Shown here one piece after another: positions 1-8,599 of a DNA stretch of 22,210 nucleotides. The notes under the pieces are model-generated. The model did not search any database. It had not been told where the DNA came from and worked only from the letters and a program-made list of their open reading frames with translations. The translations under genes were made by a program, and so were the position numbers. Numbering within the stretch: the stretch's first letter is position 1; every line of letters starts with the position of its first letter. This DNA is from a virus, in IMG/VR virus record IMGVR_UViG_3300009093_001223, positions 1 to 22,210 of that record. The stretch is one strand, 5' to 3'.

Positions 1-1179
1 ACCTCGACCGCCACCGTAGTTGTTAACCAGGGTGGTACCAGCTCGGGTAAAACTGTTGCCATAGAGCAGGTACTATTTTGCCTTGCTGCCGAAAAAGACA
101 ATCAGGTAATAACCGTTGTTGGCCAGGATATTCCTAACCTAAAAGCAGGGGCTTTGCGTGACGCACTTAGAATATATGGTGATACTAAATTGATAAAGGA
201 CAGTGTAAAAAAGTATAACAAATCGGAGCGTATTTTCAAATTCAGGAATGGTAGCGTAGTCGAATTCAAAAGTTATACCGACGCACAAGACGCAAAATCC
301 GGGAAAAGAGACTATCTATTTTTGAACGAGGCAAACGGCATTAATTGGGATATCTACAGCGAGTTGGCTTTACGCACGCGAAAACGTGTTTATATTGACT
401 ATAATCCTAACACAGCGTTCTGGGTTCACGATAATTTGCTAGGGCGCGATGATGTTCAACTCATCATATCTGATCATCGTCATAACCCATTTCTTGATGG
501 TGGCACACATGATAGGATCGAGTCACTGCAGCGGATAGATAAGGAAAGATGGAAAGTGTACGCCCGGGGCCTCACAGGAAAGGTCAGCGGACTCGTCCTA
601 AGTAATTGGGAACTATGTGATACTATTCCAAAAGACGCCAGGCTGATCGCCCTTGGGCTCGACTTCGGTTTTACCAACGACCAAACCGGCTGCGTTGAAG
701 TATACCGATACAACGGCGAGCTATGGATAAACGAATTGATCTATGAAACAGGCTTGACCAATCCGGATATATCTAAAAAGCTAGCCAGCCTTGGTATCCG
801 CAAAAGCACAGAGATCATTGCCGATAGCGCTGAGCCAAAATCCATCGAAGAGTTGCGGCGTTTAGGATGGTACATTAACGGAGTGAAAAAAGGAGCTGAT
901 AGCATAAACAACTCTATAGATATTTTAAAACGATACAAACTCAACATTACCCGGAACAGCATTAATCTTCGGGAAGAGTTAAGCCGGTACAAATGGGTGA
1001 CAGAACGTTCAGGTAAAACTATAAATAAGCCTGTCGATAGTAACAATCACCTGATCGATCCGCTACGATATGTTGCATTAAATAAATTAAAAATCAGTAA
1101 ATTAGCTATGCCAAAAAGCAGACTTCCTTATAAGGAAACAAACTCGCAGGTGCCGCTCTCAAATTTGATTAACCTATGA
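1..1179 (+). CDS. terL: Phage terminase large subunit (PBSX-like), 5' end outside window
   Basis: ATPase and nuclease that packages phage DNA into the prohead. The frame is open from base 1, so only the extreme N-terminus is missing; 392 residues are visible. Residues 11-18 form a Walker A motif (GGTSSGKT), and residues near 104-111 form a Walker B strand ending in the catalytic Glu (YLFLNEAN). The C-terminal RNase H-like nuclease domain shows three spaced acidic residues: Asp221 in GLDFGFTND, Asp275 in ADSAEPKSIEEL and Asp353 in NHLIDPLRY. These motifs are typical of the PBSX-type TerL family. The stop overlaps the next start as ATGA, implying translational coupling. Unusually, the next gene is a tail-chaperone-like gene and not a portal gene. 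Confidence 0.95.
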   Translation, partial: TSTATVVVNQGGTSSGKTVAIEQVLFCLAAEKDNQVITVVGQDIPNLKAGALRDALRIYGDTKLIKDSVKKYNKSERIFKFRNGSVVEFKSYTDAQDAKSGKRDYLFLNEANGINWDIYSELALRTRKRVYIDYNPNTAFWVHDNLLGRDDVQLIISDHRHNPFLDGGTHDRIESLQRIDKERWKVYARGLTGKVSGLVLSNWELCDTIPKDARLIALGLDFGFTNDQTGCVEVYRYNGELWINELIYETGLTNPDISKKLASLGIRKSTEIIADSAEPKSIEELRRLGWYINGVKKGADSINNSIDILKRYKLNITRNSINLREELSRYKWVTERSGKTINKPVDSNNHLIDPLRYVALNKLKISKLAMPKSRLPYKETNSQVPLSNLINL

Positions 1180-1868
1180 TCGAAAAAACGCTCAAAACAA
1201 TCGATGGTAGCTTAAGGGTGAGCATACCTACTATCCTCAACGAGATCACGCTCGGTCAAATGATCGGGATGCAGGAGAAGCATTATCTGAACGACCTGGA
1301 CGCCATCAGCATTCTCTCCGGCATTCCGAAACAGGATCTGAACAACGTAATTAACTTTGATGACTTCAGCATTTTCGGCGAATACGTGCAATCCCTCGCC
1401 CACCAGATCAAATACCTATACAACAACGACATTGTTCCGCATAACGTAACGTTCACGCTGGGTAAACGTAAAGTGGTGGTTAAGGTGATCCATAATTTAT
1501 CGGTTGAGCCTGCCGGAGCTTTTTTAGCAGCCCGTGATATTATTGCTGATGAGATAAACGCCCACATCGGACTATATGGTGAAGAAAACTGGAAAGAGTA
1601 TTTTCAGCCATCGCTCAAAACTTGCTGTAATGTGCTGGCTCAATACTTCTTCTGCCGGGCAACAGGCAAAAAATATGATGAATACGAGGCTGAAGAATTT
1701 AGTGAAGAGGTTAAAAAATTAAGGGTGACGGAGGCACTACCCATAGCCAAACATTTTTTTACCTGTTATCCCGACTTATTGAAACAGAAGATCGGGTTCT
1801 TTCAGCGCCTGCATCTGTACTGGAGAAGAAAGCAGGTATTAAGGCGTTTGAAAAATTTAAATACATAA
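1176..1868 (+). CDS. Tail assembly chaperone-like protein (G-type frame)
   Basis: Protein of 230 residues, mostly helical, with no signal peptide or membrane segment. The N-terminal half is acidic and mixed, the C-terminus strongly basic (YWRRKQVLRRLKNLN). Size, basic tail and the coding-like -1 frame that continues past its stop resemble the G/GT tail assembly chaperones of long-tailed phages, which bind the tape measure protein during tail assembly. The start is fixed by the 4-nt overlap with terL. I do not recognise a specific sequence family, so the role rests on gene architecture and context. The -1 frame is open from 1715, so about 150 nt are open in two frames. Confidence 0.6.
   Translation: MIEKTLKTIDGSLRVSIPTILNEITLGQMIGMQEKHYLNDLDAISILSGIPKQDLNNVINFDDFSIFGEYVQSLAHQIKYLYNNDIVPHNVTFTLGKRKVVVKVIHNLSVEPAGAFLAARDIIADEINAHIGLYGEENWKEYFQPSLKTCCNVLAQYFFCRATGKKYDEYEAEEFSEEVKKLRVTEALPIAKHFFTCYPDLLKQKIGFFQRLHLYWRRKQVLRRLKNLNT
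1853..1859 (+). promoter_or_regulatory. Candidate -1 slippery heptamer A AAT TTA
   Basis: The heptamer AAATTTA lies in the X XXY YYZ phase required for -1 slippage (frame-0 codons AAT TTA), two codons before the frame-0 stop at 1866. A second candidate in the same phase is T TTT TTT at 1754-1760. The second would keep more of the protein-like -1 frame (KAGIKAFEKF) in the product. No strong downstream stem was found by eye. Confidence 0.5.
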
Positions 1869-2026
1869 ATACTGTCAATTCCCTTGCCTGCGGTGATGTT
1901 ACCAAATGGGCCGATATCCTCGCCCTCCCCTACGACCGCATGCTGACCAAACTTTTGCTGAATAAAACTGAAGCAGAATATCAGAGAAGGTACCAGGAGT
2001 TGTTGAATGGGCAGAGGTTGGCATAG
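1859..2026 (+). CDS. -1 frame extension of the tail chaperone (T-type domain)
   Basis: The -1 frame relative to the 1176 gene has no stop from 1715 to the TAG at 2024-2026. It reads as a convincing protein, with TKWADILALPYDRML and then KTEAEYQRRYQELL. It has no ATG until 1940, which would leave only 28 residues, so it is best explained as the C-terminal part of a frameshift product. If the slip is at 1853-1859 the fusion has about 283 residues: 228 from frame 0 plus 55 from this frame. The coordinates give the segment read after that slip; the true shift could lie further upstream. A plain frameshift mutation is the alternative. Confidence 0.6.
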   Translation, partial: KYINTVNSLACGDVTKWADILALPYDRMLTKLLLNKTEAEYQRRYQELLNGQRLA

Positions 2027-2057
2027 CCTACAAAGCTGTTCAAAAAGTTAAACAGGG

Positions 2058-2426
2058 TTATTTAACGGGATGTTTCCTTTTCCTTATGTTTTTCAATAGC
2101 GTTTCCTGGTCATGTTCAGTAAGCCAGATCAATGAATCGCTATCTATCTTGTTTTTGCAATACTCACATTTATAAATGGTTTCTTTAGTCATTAAGGCAC
2201 TAATAAAATAATACACTCCTAAAACTAAGGCTAGTAAACACAAAATAACACTGCCCAGTACTCCGATTATTATAATGGGATCTATATCGTTGTCTCCTGC
2301 CAAGCTTTTAAATTCAAGGTAACAAAGTAAAATGGGGATAGAACATATAGCCGATTTTATGAAGTATTTTCTCCTGCTATGGATAGTAACTGCGTCACTT
2401 TTGCATTTTGGGCATTGTAATCTCAT
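2058..2426 (-). CDS. Small zinc-ribbon membrane protein of unknown function
   Basis: Protein of 122 residues. Cys5 and Cys8 (CPKC) near the N-terminus and Cys87 and Cys90 (CEYC) after the membrane region could form a split zinc ribbon. Two hydrophobic helices lie at about 22-38 and 51-77. The frame stays open up to 2597, but that extension reads through a palindromic repeat, and the start at 2426 has a leader AAACCTTATTGCAAA nearly identical to that of the exported protein at 8600, so I chose it. It is antisense to the surrounding phage genes and looks like a cargo gene. Function unknown. Confidence 0.7.
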   Translation of the reverse strand: MRLQCPKCKSDAVTIHSRRKYFIKSAICSIPILLCYLEFKSLAGDNDIDPIIIIGVLGSVILCLLALVLGVYYFISALMTKETIYKCEYCKNKIDSDSLIWLTEHDQETLLKNIRKRKHPVK

Positions 2427-2483
2427 TTTGCAATAAGGTTTACCCGAAGATAAGCTTTTTGCTTGAATAAGAATAAAAAAACC

Positions 2484-2620
2484 TGTCATTGCGAGGCGCA
2501 AGGCGGATCGTGTGGGCCGCGCAACGAAGCAATCGCATGCTATACAGAGCAGCCATGCATCTTCGCCCTGTAAAGTTTGCGATTGCTTCTTCACCACTCA
2601 GGCCGTTCATCGCAATGACA
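2484..2620. repeat. Nested inverted repeat (MITE/REP-like), 137 bp
   Basis: Outer arms TGTCATTGCGA (2484-2494) and TCGCAATGACA (2610-2620) are perfect inverted copies. Inner arms GAAGCAATCGCA (2526-2537) and TGCGATTGCTTC (2578-2589) are perfect as well. It is GC-rich compared with its flanks. From memory, elements of this kind are dispersed in Bacteroidota intergenic DNA. It lies in the upstream region of the minus-strand gene at 2426 and has no coding potential of its own. Confidence 0.75.
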
Positions 2621-2648
2621 AATTTTTAAAACCTTCATTCAAAAAACC

Positions 2649-2686
2649 CCAATGAACCAATCACTTATAACCAATAAACCAACCCC
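2649..2686 (+). promoter_or_regulatory. G-poor repetitive leader of the 2687 gene
   Basis: Imperfect CCAATNAA-like units begin at 2649, 2657, 2671 and 2679, the last one (CCAACCCC) ending at the ATG. No G occurs from 2655 to 2686. This is the weakest of six such leaders in the window. There is no Shine-Dalgarno sequence. Confidence 0.5.
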
Positions 2687-3133
2687 ATGCCAATAAGAAA
2701 TCAAATAGAAGCAGTCACGCAATTACTTACCGAGCAACCCAACTTTATTTACGGAACTGTAAACGAAATCAATCAGTTAGCCGACGACGCATCATTCCCC
2801 GTCGTGTTTATGTACCCGCTGCAACCTATTGACGTCTCGCCCCAGGTAAATGGATCGGTGGACAACACATTCTCAGTCTACCTGGAATTCCTGTACAAAA
2901 CCGAATTCGACCAATACACATCAGGCAATGAAGACTATGTAAACCAGGCACTCCGCATGGCTAATGAATTCATCGTCAAAGCATCCAAATACCGCGAAGG
3001 CGATAGCCGCTACTTCCGTATCAAAGCCGGCGATAAAGCCAAATGCCTGCCGGTTTACAACAAATTTGACAGCAATTCGACTGGCGTTAGTTTGACGATA
3101 ACTTTAGCGACAATGTATTTCGAATCATATTAA
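2687..3133 (+). CDS. Putative tail terminator / head-tail joining protein
   Basis: Protein of 148 residues, soluble, alternating helix and strand, with neither signal peptide nor membrane segment. The N-terminal helix (RNQIEAVTQLLTEQP) followed by beta-rich sequence and a central helix (DYVNQALRMANEFIVKA) is compatible with the tail-terminator/neck fold (lambda gpU-like), but I recognise no decisive motif. It directly precedes a gp10-like neck protein and a large structural protein, the usual place for head-tail connection proteins. It is separated from the chaperone by a cargo gene and a palindromic repeat. The role is inferred mainly from order and size. Confidence 0.45.
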   Translation: MPIRNQIEAVTQLLTEQPNFIYGTVNEINQLADDASFPVVFMYPLQPIDVSPQVNGSVDNTFSVYLEFLYKTEFDQYTSGNEDYVNQALRMANEFIVKASKYREGDSRYFRIKAGDKAKCLPVYNKFDSNSTGVSLTITLATMYFESY

Positions 3134-3169
3134 GATCATAGACGATTGTCGTGAGTCACAGCATTAAAC

Positions 3170-3208
3170 GACTTACGACTTTAGACTTAAGACTATTGAC
3201 TTTTCACT
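3170..3208 (+). promoter_or_regulatory. Leader of five 7-nt tandem units (GACTTNN)
   Basis: Units start at 3170, 3177, 3184, 3191 and 3198, each exactly 7 nt after the last: GACTTAC, GACTTTA, GACTTAA, GACTATT, GACTTTT. They are followed by CACT and then the ATG of the 3209 gene, so the start codon falls inside the sixth period. Confidence 0.8.
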
Positions 3209-3643
3209 ATGCCCAACAATCACCTAACAACCTTTCTCGAATCCCTCAAAACCGACATTATCCACTCACTGCAATCAAACGGAAAATATGCTACCGGGCA
3301 AACTGCACAACAAATCAACATCGACACCGATAACCTGCAATTGCAACTACCCGCCTACATACAGATATTGGAATCAGGCCGCGGACCAACCGGTAAAAAT
3401 GCAATACCCGGCAGTCTCCCAATGATTGACCGCATCAAAGAATGGTGCCAGGCCAAAGGGATACCCGAAAAAGCAGCGTGGGCCATCAAAAAGTCGATCG
3501 ACAAAAACGGATTTAAAGGCACACCAAGCATAATCTCCGGGCCGCTATGTGACGCCAACATTGATCTAAGACTCGGCCAGGCAATAGACCCAATGTCCGA
3601 TGAAATAGCACAGCAAATAATTGATTCCATCGGATTGAGTTAA
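3209..3643 (+). CDS. HK97 gp10-like neck / minor tail completion protein
   Basis: Protein of 144 residues. The layout fits the gp10-like proteins that join the head to the tail tube: an N-terminal helix (LTTFLESLKTDIIHSL), a strand pair, the segment YIQILESGRGPTGK, then a Pro- and Gly-containing region leading to two helices (IDRIKEWCQAKGIP and AAWAIKKSIDKNGF). The phrase E-x-GRGPT followed by a helix and 'KG' is what I associate with Bacteroidota prophage versions. The start follows a repetitive leader, with no competing upstream Met in frame. Moderately sure of the family, less sure of the exact place in the virion. Confidence 0.6.
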   Translation: MPNNHLTTFLESLKTDIIHSLQSNGKYATGQTAQQINIDTDNLQLQLPAYIQILESGRGPTGKNAIPGSLPMIDRIKEWCQAKGIPEKAAWAIKKSIDKNGFKGTPSIISGPLCDANIDLRLGQAIDPMSDEIAQQIIDSIGLS

Positions 3644-3648
3644 AAAAT

Positions 3649-3687
3649 CATTCACTCAATCACTAATCCACTCATTCACTCATTAAA
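3649..3687 (+). promoter_or_regulatory. G-free leader of 8-nt units (NNNNCACT)
   Basis: CACT recurs at 3653, 3661, 3669 and 3677 with an exact 8-nt period, alternating with CATT, CAAT, AATC and CATT, then CATTAAA and the ATG at 3688. There is no G between 3640 and the start codon. This should be an unstructured leader, as suits initiation without a Shine-Dalgarno sequence. Confidence 0.8.
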
Positions 3688-5757
3688 ATGTCCCTCTTCC
3701 CCCAAATCCAGATCACCAACCAGGTAAGTGCTACTGACCAGGGCATCACCTACACTAATGGCGAAGTTTATATCATTATAACTGATGAAAATAACAACCC
3801 GGCAAACGGTAATAACCTGGCTGTTACTGTCGCCTTTTACGACACTGGAAATACCAATAATCACGACTTTATAGTCCCCGGGCAAAGTTTATTGATCTAC
3901 ACTGGCGTCCTGAACCGGAAGCGTGTATCAGATGGCGCCATAATCGATATTCGCAATTTCACAGTAGTCGATTTTACTGAAGGTACACCCAGTCCGCCAC
4001 TGGTATGCGATGCGGCCATCAACGCCATCGTAACCGACAAAAAAGAATCTGCTCCCGGCGCGGCAGACGGGCAAATTACCATCAATGCATCATCCAGCTA
4101 CGGCCCTATCCAGTATAGCGTGGATTCTGTTAATTACCAATCCTCCCCTACTTTCACTGGTCTGGCCGGGGGCTTTTATGTCGCTTACATCCGAGACGCG
4201 AATAATTGTACTGCCATTAAACAATTCACTTTGCTCACGGTGCGTAATCTATTAGTTGGTGATCCATCGGTCGACCTCGGCAATGGCAATATCTCACGAT
4301 GGAATGCAGCATTTAATCCCGTAGTATTCACTTATCAGCGTAAGGATTTCGAGGTAACCAGCATTACAAAAGATAGCCAAACGCAAAAGGCACAACTCAA
4401 TATCAATGCAATGGTGATCGACACCAGGCAAAACGAAATGATCTACGTAAATGCCGGCGCTTATAATGGCATTTATAAGGTTTACCAGGCACAATACAAT
4501 GCTCTGATTATCGATACTCCTTATATTTCCTCGTCAACTATCGGAGGTTACGTCAATGTCAATAGTCTGCGGCCTTATTACAAAATGCTCACGCAGATCA
4601 CTTACCTGGATAAACTCACTGGTCAGCAACAAACTATCCAGGCCACCAACCGCCCCAACAGCAAAGGCATCATCCGCGCCGATTTTTCTAATTTTCTGCA
4701 AAGCTTGTTGCGTGCCAAAGACAACAGCACTTTTACCCAATCAAACTTCCGCGACGATAACCTGAGCGCGAGCTATCAAATTCAATATGCTGAAAGCTGG
4801 GACGATGGTACACCCGAAGGCCATACTTCATCCTATATTCCAATTGATGATCCCTATTATGTAGTTTATGCCGCCAAACAACTGGGCAGTAAATATGGCG
4901 GCAACCTGGCTGCCTATGTGCCGTTTGCATCTGTAATTGATAATTCTTCACTGGCAAAATGGGTTACCGATTTTGCTGAACCGGCCTACTCTAACGGTTA
5001 TCCTTTTGATATCGGTTTTATTTACAGCGAACATTTGCTTGGGCTCAATATTTATTGTGAGCTCACTTTGCTTGATATCAACCGCAATCCACTACCCGGC
5101 GATGCACAAGCTAATTTCCTGTTGAACGAAGATGGTTCGTGGCTTTTGAACCAGGACAGTAGTAAATTGATTATTTCAGGACAAACTATTTCAACCACCC
5201 CCCTTCCGGCGCAATTAGGTTTAAACCGGTTATTGATCAACAGCACTTTTCCGGATGATGCGTATTACATAACGCTTACATTAAAGTATGACGATGAAAA
5301 CGGCACGGCCCACGCAATAACTCAAACCCAAACCATCCGCATTGATGATGCAATCGACGAGCGCTCTGTCTACTTGCGTTGGATTGGATTAAGCGGCAGC
5401 TGGGAATACTACCGCTTTGTTTATAACCAGGAGGTTTCTCTCGATGTGCAAAACGCCACTATCATCAAAAACTTCGTATCCGATTGGGAAAACCAGGCCG
5501 GCATTGAAGAAGTAATCTCCAAAGATGCCGGACAAAAAATGAAGGTGATGGCAGAGGATCTGTCCGTTAACGACATTAAAGGGTTGCAATCCATCAAGTA
5601 CTCGCCAAAAGTGCAGATGCTGGTGAACAAAAATCCGGTTAAATGGCAAACCATCGTCATCAACACCGCCACTTATAGCGAATATGAAACCATGAACGGC
5701 CAGGCGCCTTTCAGTATCACATTCAATATGCCTTCCATCAATATACAAACGCAATAA
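3688..5757 (+). CDS. Large phage structural protein with SprB-like repeat
   Basis: Protein of 689 residues, beta-rich, no signal peptide. Residues about 1-105 form a beta domain. Residues about 107-182 resemble one SprB-type repeat known from Bacteroidota surface adhesins: AAINAIVTDKKESAPGAADG, then YSVDSVNYQSSPTFTGL, then YIRDANNC. The rest is rich in Tyr, Asn and Asp and looks like tail or baseplate material. Its place after the neck protein and its size suggest a tail-tip, fibre or decoration protein carried on the virion. I do not recognise a named family. The leader is a tandem-repeat type shared with other phage genes here. Confidence 0.55.
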   Translation: MSLFPQIQITNQVSATDQGITYTNGEVYIIITDENNNPANGNNLAVTVAFYDTGNTNNHDFIVPGQSLLIYTGVLNRKRVSDGAIIDIRNFTVVDFTEGTPSPPLVCDAAINAIVTDKKESAPGAADGQITINASSSYGPIQYSVDSVNYQSSPTFTGLAGGFYVAYIRDANNCTAIKQFTLLTVRNLLVGDPSVDLGNGNISRWNAAFNPVVFTYQRKDFEVTSITKDSQTQKAQLNINAMVIDTRQNEMIYVNAGAYNGIYKVYQAQYNALIIDTPYISSSTIGGYVNVNSLRPYYKMLTQITYLDKLTGQQQTIQATNRPNSKGIIRADFSNFLQSLLRAKDNSTFTQSNFRDDNLSASYQIQYAESWDDGTPEGHTSSYIPIDDPYYVVYAAKQLGSKYGGNLAAYVPFASVIDNSSLAKWVTDFAEPAYSNGYPFDIGFIYSEHLLGLNIYCELTLLDINRNPLPGDAQANFLLNEDGSWLLNQDSSKLIISGQTISTTPLPAQLGLNRLLINSTFPDDAYYITLTLKYDDENGTAHAITQTQTIRIDDAIDERSVYLRWIGLSGSWEYYRFVYNQEVSLDVQNATIIKNFVSDWENQAGIEEVISKDAGQKMKVMAEDLSVNDIKGLQSIKYSPKVQMLVNKNPVKWQTIVINTATYSEYETMNGQAPFSITFNMPSINIQTQ

Positions 5758-5762
5758 AATAA

Positions 5763-5788
5763 AAATCCTCTCTGATTTGAAAGGATTT
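5763..5788. terminator. Weak hairpin between convergent genes
   Basis: AAATCCT (5763-5769) pairs with AGGATTT (5782-5788) across a 12-nt loop, 6 nt after the structural gene and 44 nt before the 3' end of the minus-strand lipoprotein gene. There is no clear U-tract, so this is only a candidate bidirectional terminator. Confidence 0.3.
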
Positions 5789-5831
5789 GGTAAACACTAA
5801 GGTTATCTATAACAAACAGCGATGCGACGAA

Positions 5832-6353
5832 CTATTGCTTAACGTAAGATATATCCGAAATGTAATTGTAAGGCGTATTTGGCGGCATGTTCCAACGGAA
5901 GTCTGCCTCCTGGGTGGTATAAGTATCTTCTGTTTCCATACTTGAAGCAGTTAATGACAGAATTGTTTCGGTATTGGAGTATTCTCCCTCCTGGTAGATT
6001 TTCATTTGATCCCCGGAAATTGAATAGGTTAAAAAAGAAGTGGTATCAGATTTAGTACCGGGTACTCCCTGCACTTGATAAGGGAGCGTTGTTACGAATG
6101 CGCTACCATCCTTATTATATATTTCATACCAGGCTAGAGTAAGACTGTTGCTCCCATAGGTATCAGTGGTATCCTTAGCTAACGTCCCGCCCATAGTATA
6201 TATTTTAATATGCTCCTTGGTGGACCTCCACTTGCCGATAATTAACGAAGAAAAATTTGTCTTGTCAGGGTTTTCTTTTCCTCCATTATCTTTCTTACAA
6301 GAATAGAAACAGAGTAATAATGCGATTGCAAATAGTGATAAAGATTTACACAT
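5832..6353 (-). CDS. Lipocalin-like lipoprotein
   Basis: Protein of 173 residues with a lipoprotein signal peptide: hydrophobic residues 5-17, then a Cys lipobox (CFYSCKKD). The acidic/Gly-rich linker after the Cys is common in Bacteroidota outer-membrane lipoproteins. After it, LIIGKWRSTKEH resembles the opening of lipocalin-like domains, followed by beta strands with ISGDQMKIY. Probably anchored in the outer membrane or facing the periplasm; ligand unknown. It is antisense to and between two phage structural genes, with a leader ending AAACCTT just before the ATG, like other cargo genes here. It may be a lysogenic-conversion gene, but nothing in the sequence proves that. Confidence 0.7.
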   Translation of the reverse strand: MCKSLSLFAIALLLCFYSCKKDNGGKENPDKTNFSSLIIGKWRSTKEHIKIYTMGGTLAKDTTDTYGSNSLTLAWYEIYNKDGSAFVTTLPYQVQGVPGTKSDTTSFLTYSISGDQMKIYQEGEYSNTETILSLTASSMETEDTYTTQEADFRWNMPPNTPYNYISDISYVKQ

Positions 6354-6420
6354 AAGGTTTAGATTTTATATCGGCTGTAAAGCTAAAAAATTAAGCAATT
6401 ATTTAAAGACTAAAATTTAA

Positions 6421-8529
6421 ATGAATCAACTCCAATTATATATTAATGACGAGCTGGTCGATCTGAATGACGACAGTCCCATCGCACTCACTTTCCAGAT
6501 CAACAACCTCGCCGAGGTACAAAACCAGCAGGGCAACACCAGCAACCAATTCAAGCTTCCGCTTACACAGCGTAACCGGCAAATTTTGGGCTTCCCGGAC
6601 GATATTGCCTTCACTACCAACGCACCTTACACGCAATACCCGGCGCGGTTGCTACAGGACGGTCTCGAAATAATTCCGTACGGGATAGCCGAACTCACTA
6701 ACATTGAGCAGGATAATGCCAACATCACCGTATTATCAGGTAATGTCGACTTTTTTGATGCGATTGATGGCAAGTTATATGACATGGGCGACAGTACCAG
6801 TCAGTGGACTAAGTACGGACAAAACCCGGTTTGGAAGCCCTATGATCACACCTGGAACCTGCAGAATGCAGCTACCTCGCAAACCAAAACTGAAGGTTGG
6901 ATATATCCGGTTATTGACTATGGATATATTAACGGGCAGGATTTTACACCGCCGATTGACGTCCATAATCTCCGGCCCGGTTTTTTCATCAAGTCAGCAA
7001 TTGACCTGCTGTTACAATCTGCCGGCTATAAAGGCAAAGGCTCATTACTAGCCGATCCGCTATACCCTTTATTGATCTGTCAGTTCAGCAACGGCTCATG
7101 GGAACACGGTACCGATTATCAGAACCAGCCAGATGTTAGGGGGTTAACTGCAAGCAGTCAAACTACTGTCTCTCTGTTACATCCCGATTCACATAAAGGT
7201 ACTGATGGTGTTTTTGCGTGGAATAGTATTCTGTCCGATCCATCCAAACAATTTTCCGGCACGCTGTTCACCTCGCATAATACCAACACAGTTAAAGTTA
7301 CCGTGACCTTCCCGCATGTTCAATTATATGGACGGATCACCCCTGCCGACAACCCAAGCAGTTTAGAAGCGTTCATTTATTATCGCGATCCGGGCTTTCC
7401 GGCAGTAAGCGATACGCCGCTTACAAGTGTCAGCTTCGCTTTTAACGGCGGCGAACAAAGTCCCGGTAATCCCAACGGTTGGGTGCGCGATCACGGTACC
7501 AGTGGCGGTAGTATCACCGGTTATCAGCATTTATATAATACTATTATTTCCTGTGAAACTACCTTACCTGCCAATGGCGGAATATTTATTGCATACTCGT
7601 TTAAGGGCCTTCCAGTTTCAGGCGCCATTATTTATCCCGGGGCAGAGTTGGTAATTGAAAGTCAGAATACCACTGTTCAATTTAGTCAAACTGTTCAGTG
7701 CGAGCGTATCTTCCCGGATATCAGCCAGAAAGATCTGTTGAAAGATACTTTACAACGATTTGGCATTATTTGCCAAACAGATAATGCCACGCGGACAGTA
7801 AGCTTCAATTCCTTGCGTGACATTGTAAACAATATACCTGCTGCAAAAGATTGGACCGGCAAATGCATAAACCAGGGCAAACAAATCTCATTCAAATTGG
7901 GCAGCTATGCGCAGGTAAACTACATGAAATACAAAGAGGACGACAATGTGTTACCTAAAGGATTTGCCAACGCACAAATCAATATCAATGACACGACGCT
8001 GCCGGCAACGGCCGACCTTTTCGAGAGCCAGTTTGCCCCTACGCTAAATCGCCCGTTTTTGACAGGGCAAATTGCTCAAATAAAAATGATCGATAATACT
8101 TCAGACAGCATGGATTTCACAATCGATGTAACACCGCGCATCCTGGTTGATCAAAAGACTACCCTTCCGCCTGGAAAAACCGTTACGTTCACCGATGGCA
8201 GTACGAGTATTGAGGTAAATGACAAAATATCGACCCCCTATTTCTACAAACCTGAAGGCGATTACAATCTTTGCTTCTGCGATATGCCCGGAACTGCCAA
8301 TAACACTTTACCAGGGCTAAAAACTAAATACTATGCCGAACTCCAAAAAGTACTAACTCAAACAAAAAAGGTAGTCCACTATTTCCTGCTGACGCCACGC
8401 GATATTTTGGAACTGGATCTGTTGATACCAGTCTACCTGCAACAGGACAACGCCTATTATTACATTAATAAAATAGACAGTTGGCGAAAAGGACAACCAT
8501 GCAAAGTAGAGTTGGTTAAATTGGGCTAG
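6421..8529 (+). CDS. Large phage tail / baseplate structural protein
   Basis: Protein of 702 residues without signal peptide or membrane segments, mostly beta. The N-terminus (LQLYINDELVDLND, then LPLTQRNRQILGF) resembles a group of large structural proteins I associate with Bacteroidota prophages, close to the tail-tip region. The C-terminus keeps a compact domain ending in WRKGQPCKVELVKLG. It probably belongs to the distal tail or baseplate. It lies between a cargo lipoprotein and a cargo exported protein, and unlike several phage genes here it has an ordinary AT-rich leader with no tandem repeat. Specific function not recognised. Confidence 0.55.
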   Translation: MNQLQLYINDELVDLNDDSPIALTFQINNLAEVQNQQGNTSNQFKLPLTQRNRQILGFPDDIAFTTNAPYTQYPARLLQDGLEIIPYGIAELTNIEQDNANITVLSGNVDFFDAIDGKLYDMGDSTSQWTKYGQNPVWKPYDHTWNLQNAATSQTKTEGWIYPVIDYGYINGQDFTPPIDVHNLRPGFFIKSAIDLLLQSAGYKGKGSLLADPLYPLLICQFSNGSWEHGTDYQNQPDVRGLTASSQTTVSLLHPDSHKGTDGVFAWNSILSDPSKQFSGTLFTSHNTNTVKVTVTFPHVQLYGRITPADNPSSLEAFIYYRDPGFPAVSDTPLTSVSFAFNGGEQSPGNPNGWVRDHGTSGGSITGYQHLYNTIISCETTLPANGGIFIAYSFKGLPVSGAIIYPGAELVIESQNTTVQFSQTVQCERIFPDISQKDLLKDTLQRFGIICQTDNATRTVSFNSLRDIVNNIPAAKDWTGKCINQGKQISFKLGSYAQVNYMKYKEDDNVLPKGFANAQININDTTLPATADLFESQFAPTLNRPFLTGQIAQIKMIDNTSDSMDFTIDVTPRILVDQKTTLPPGKTVTFTDGSTSIEVNDKISTPYFYKPEGDYNLCFCDMPGTANNTLPGLKTKYYAELQKVLTQTKKVVHYFLLTPRDILELDLLIPVYLQQDNAYYYINKIDSWRKGQPCKVELVKLG

Positions 8530-8539
8530 TAATTAATGC

Positions 8540-8570
8540 TTGTAAAATCCATTAGTGTTATTTATATTTG
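8540..8570 (+). promoter_or_regulatory. Bacteroidota-type promoter of the 8600 gene
   Basis: TTG at 8540-8542 and TATATTTG at 8563-8570 match the TTG / TAnnTTTG consensus with a 20-nt gap, about 30 nt before the ATG. This supports independent transcription of the cargo gene. Confidence 0.65.
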
Positions 8571-8599
8571 CTAACATACTTAGCAAACCTTATTGTAAA

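Noticed and set aside
2427-2597. Longer N-terminus for the minus-strand gene at 2058
   Set aside because: The extension translates the palindromic repeat at 2484-2620. The start at 2426 has the leader shared with another cargo gene and begins the CPKC motif.
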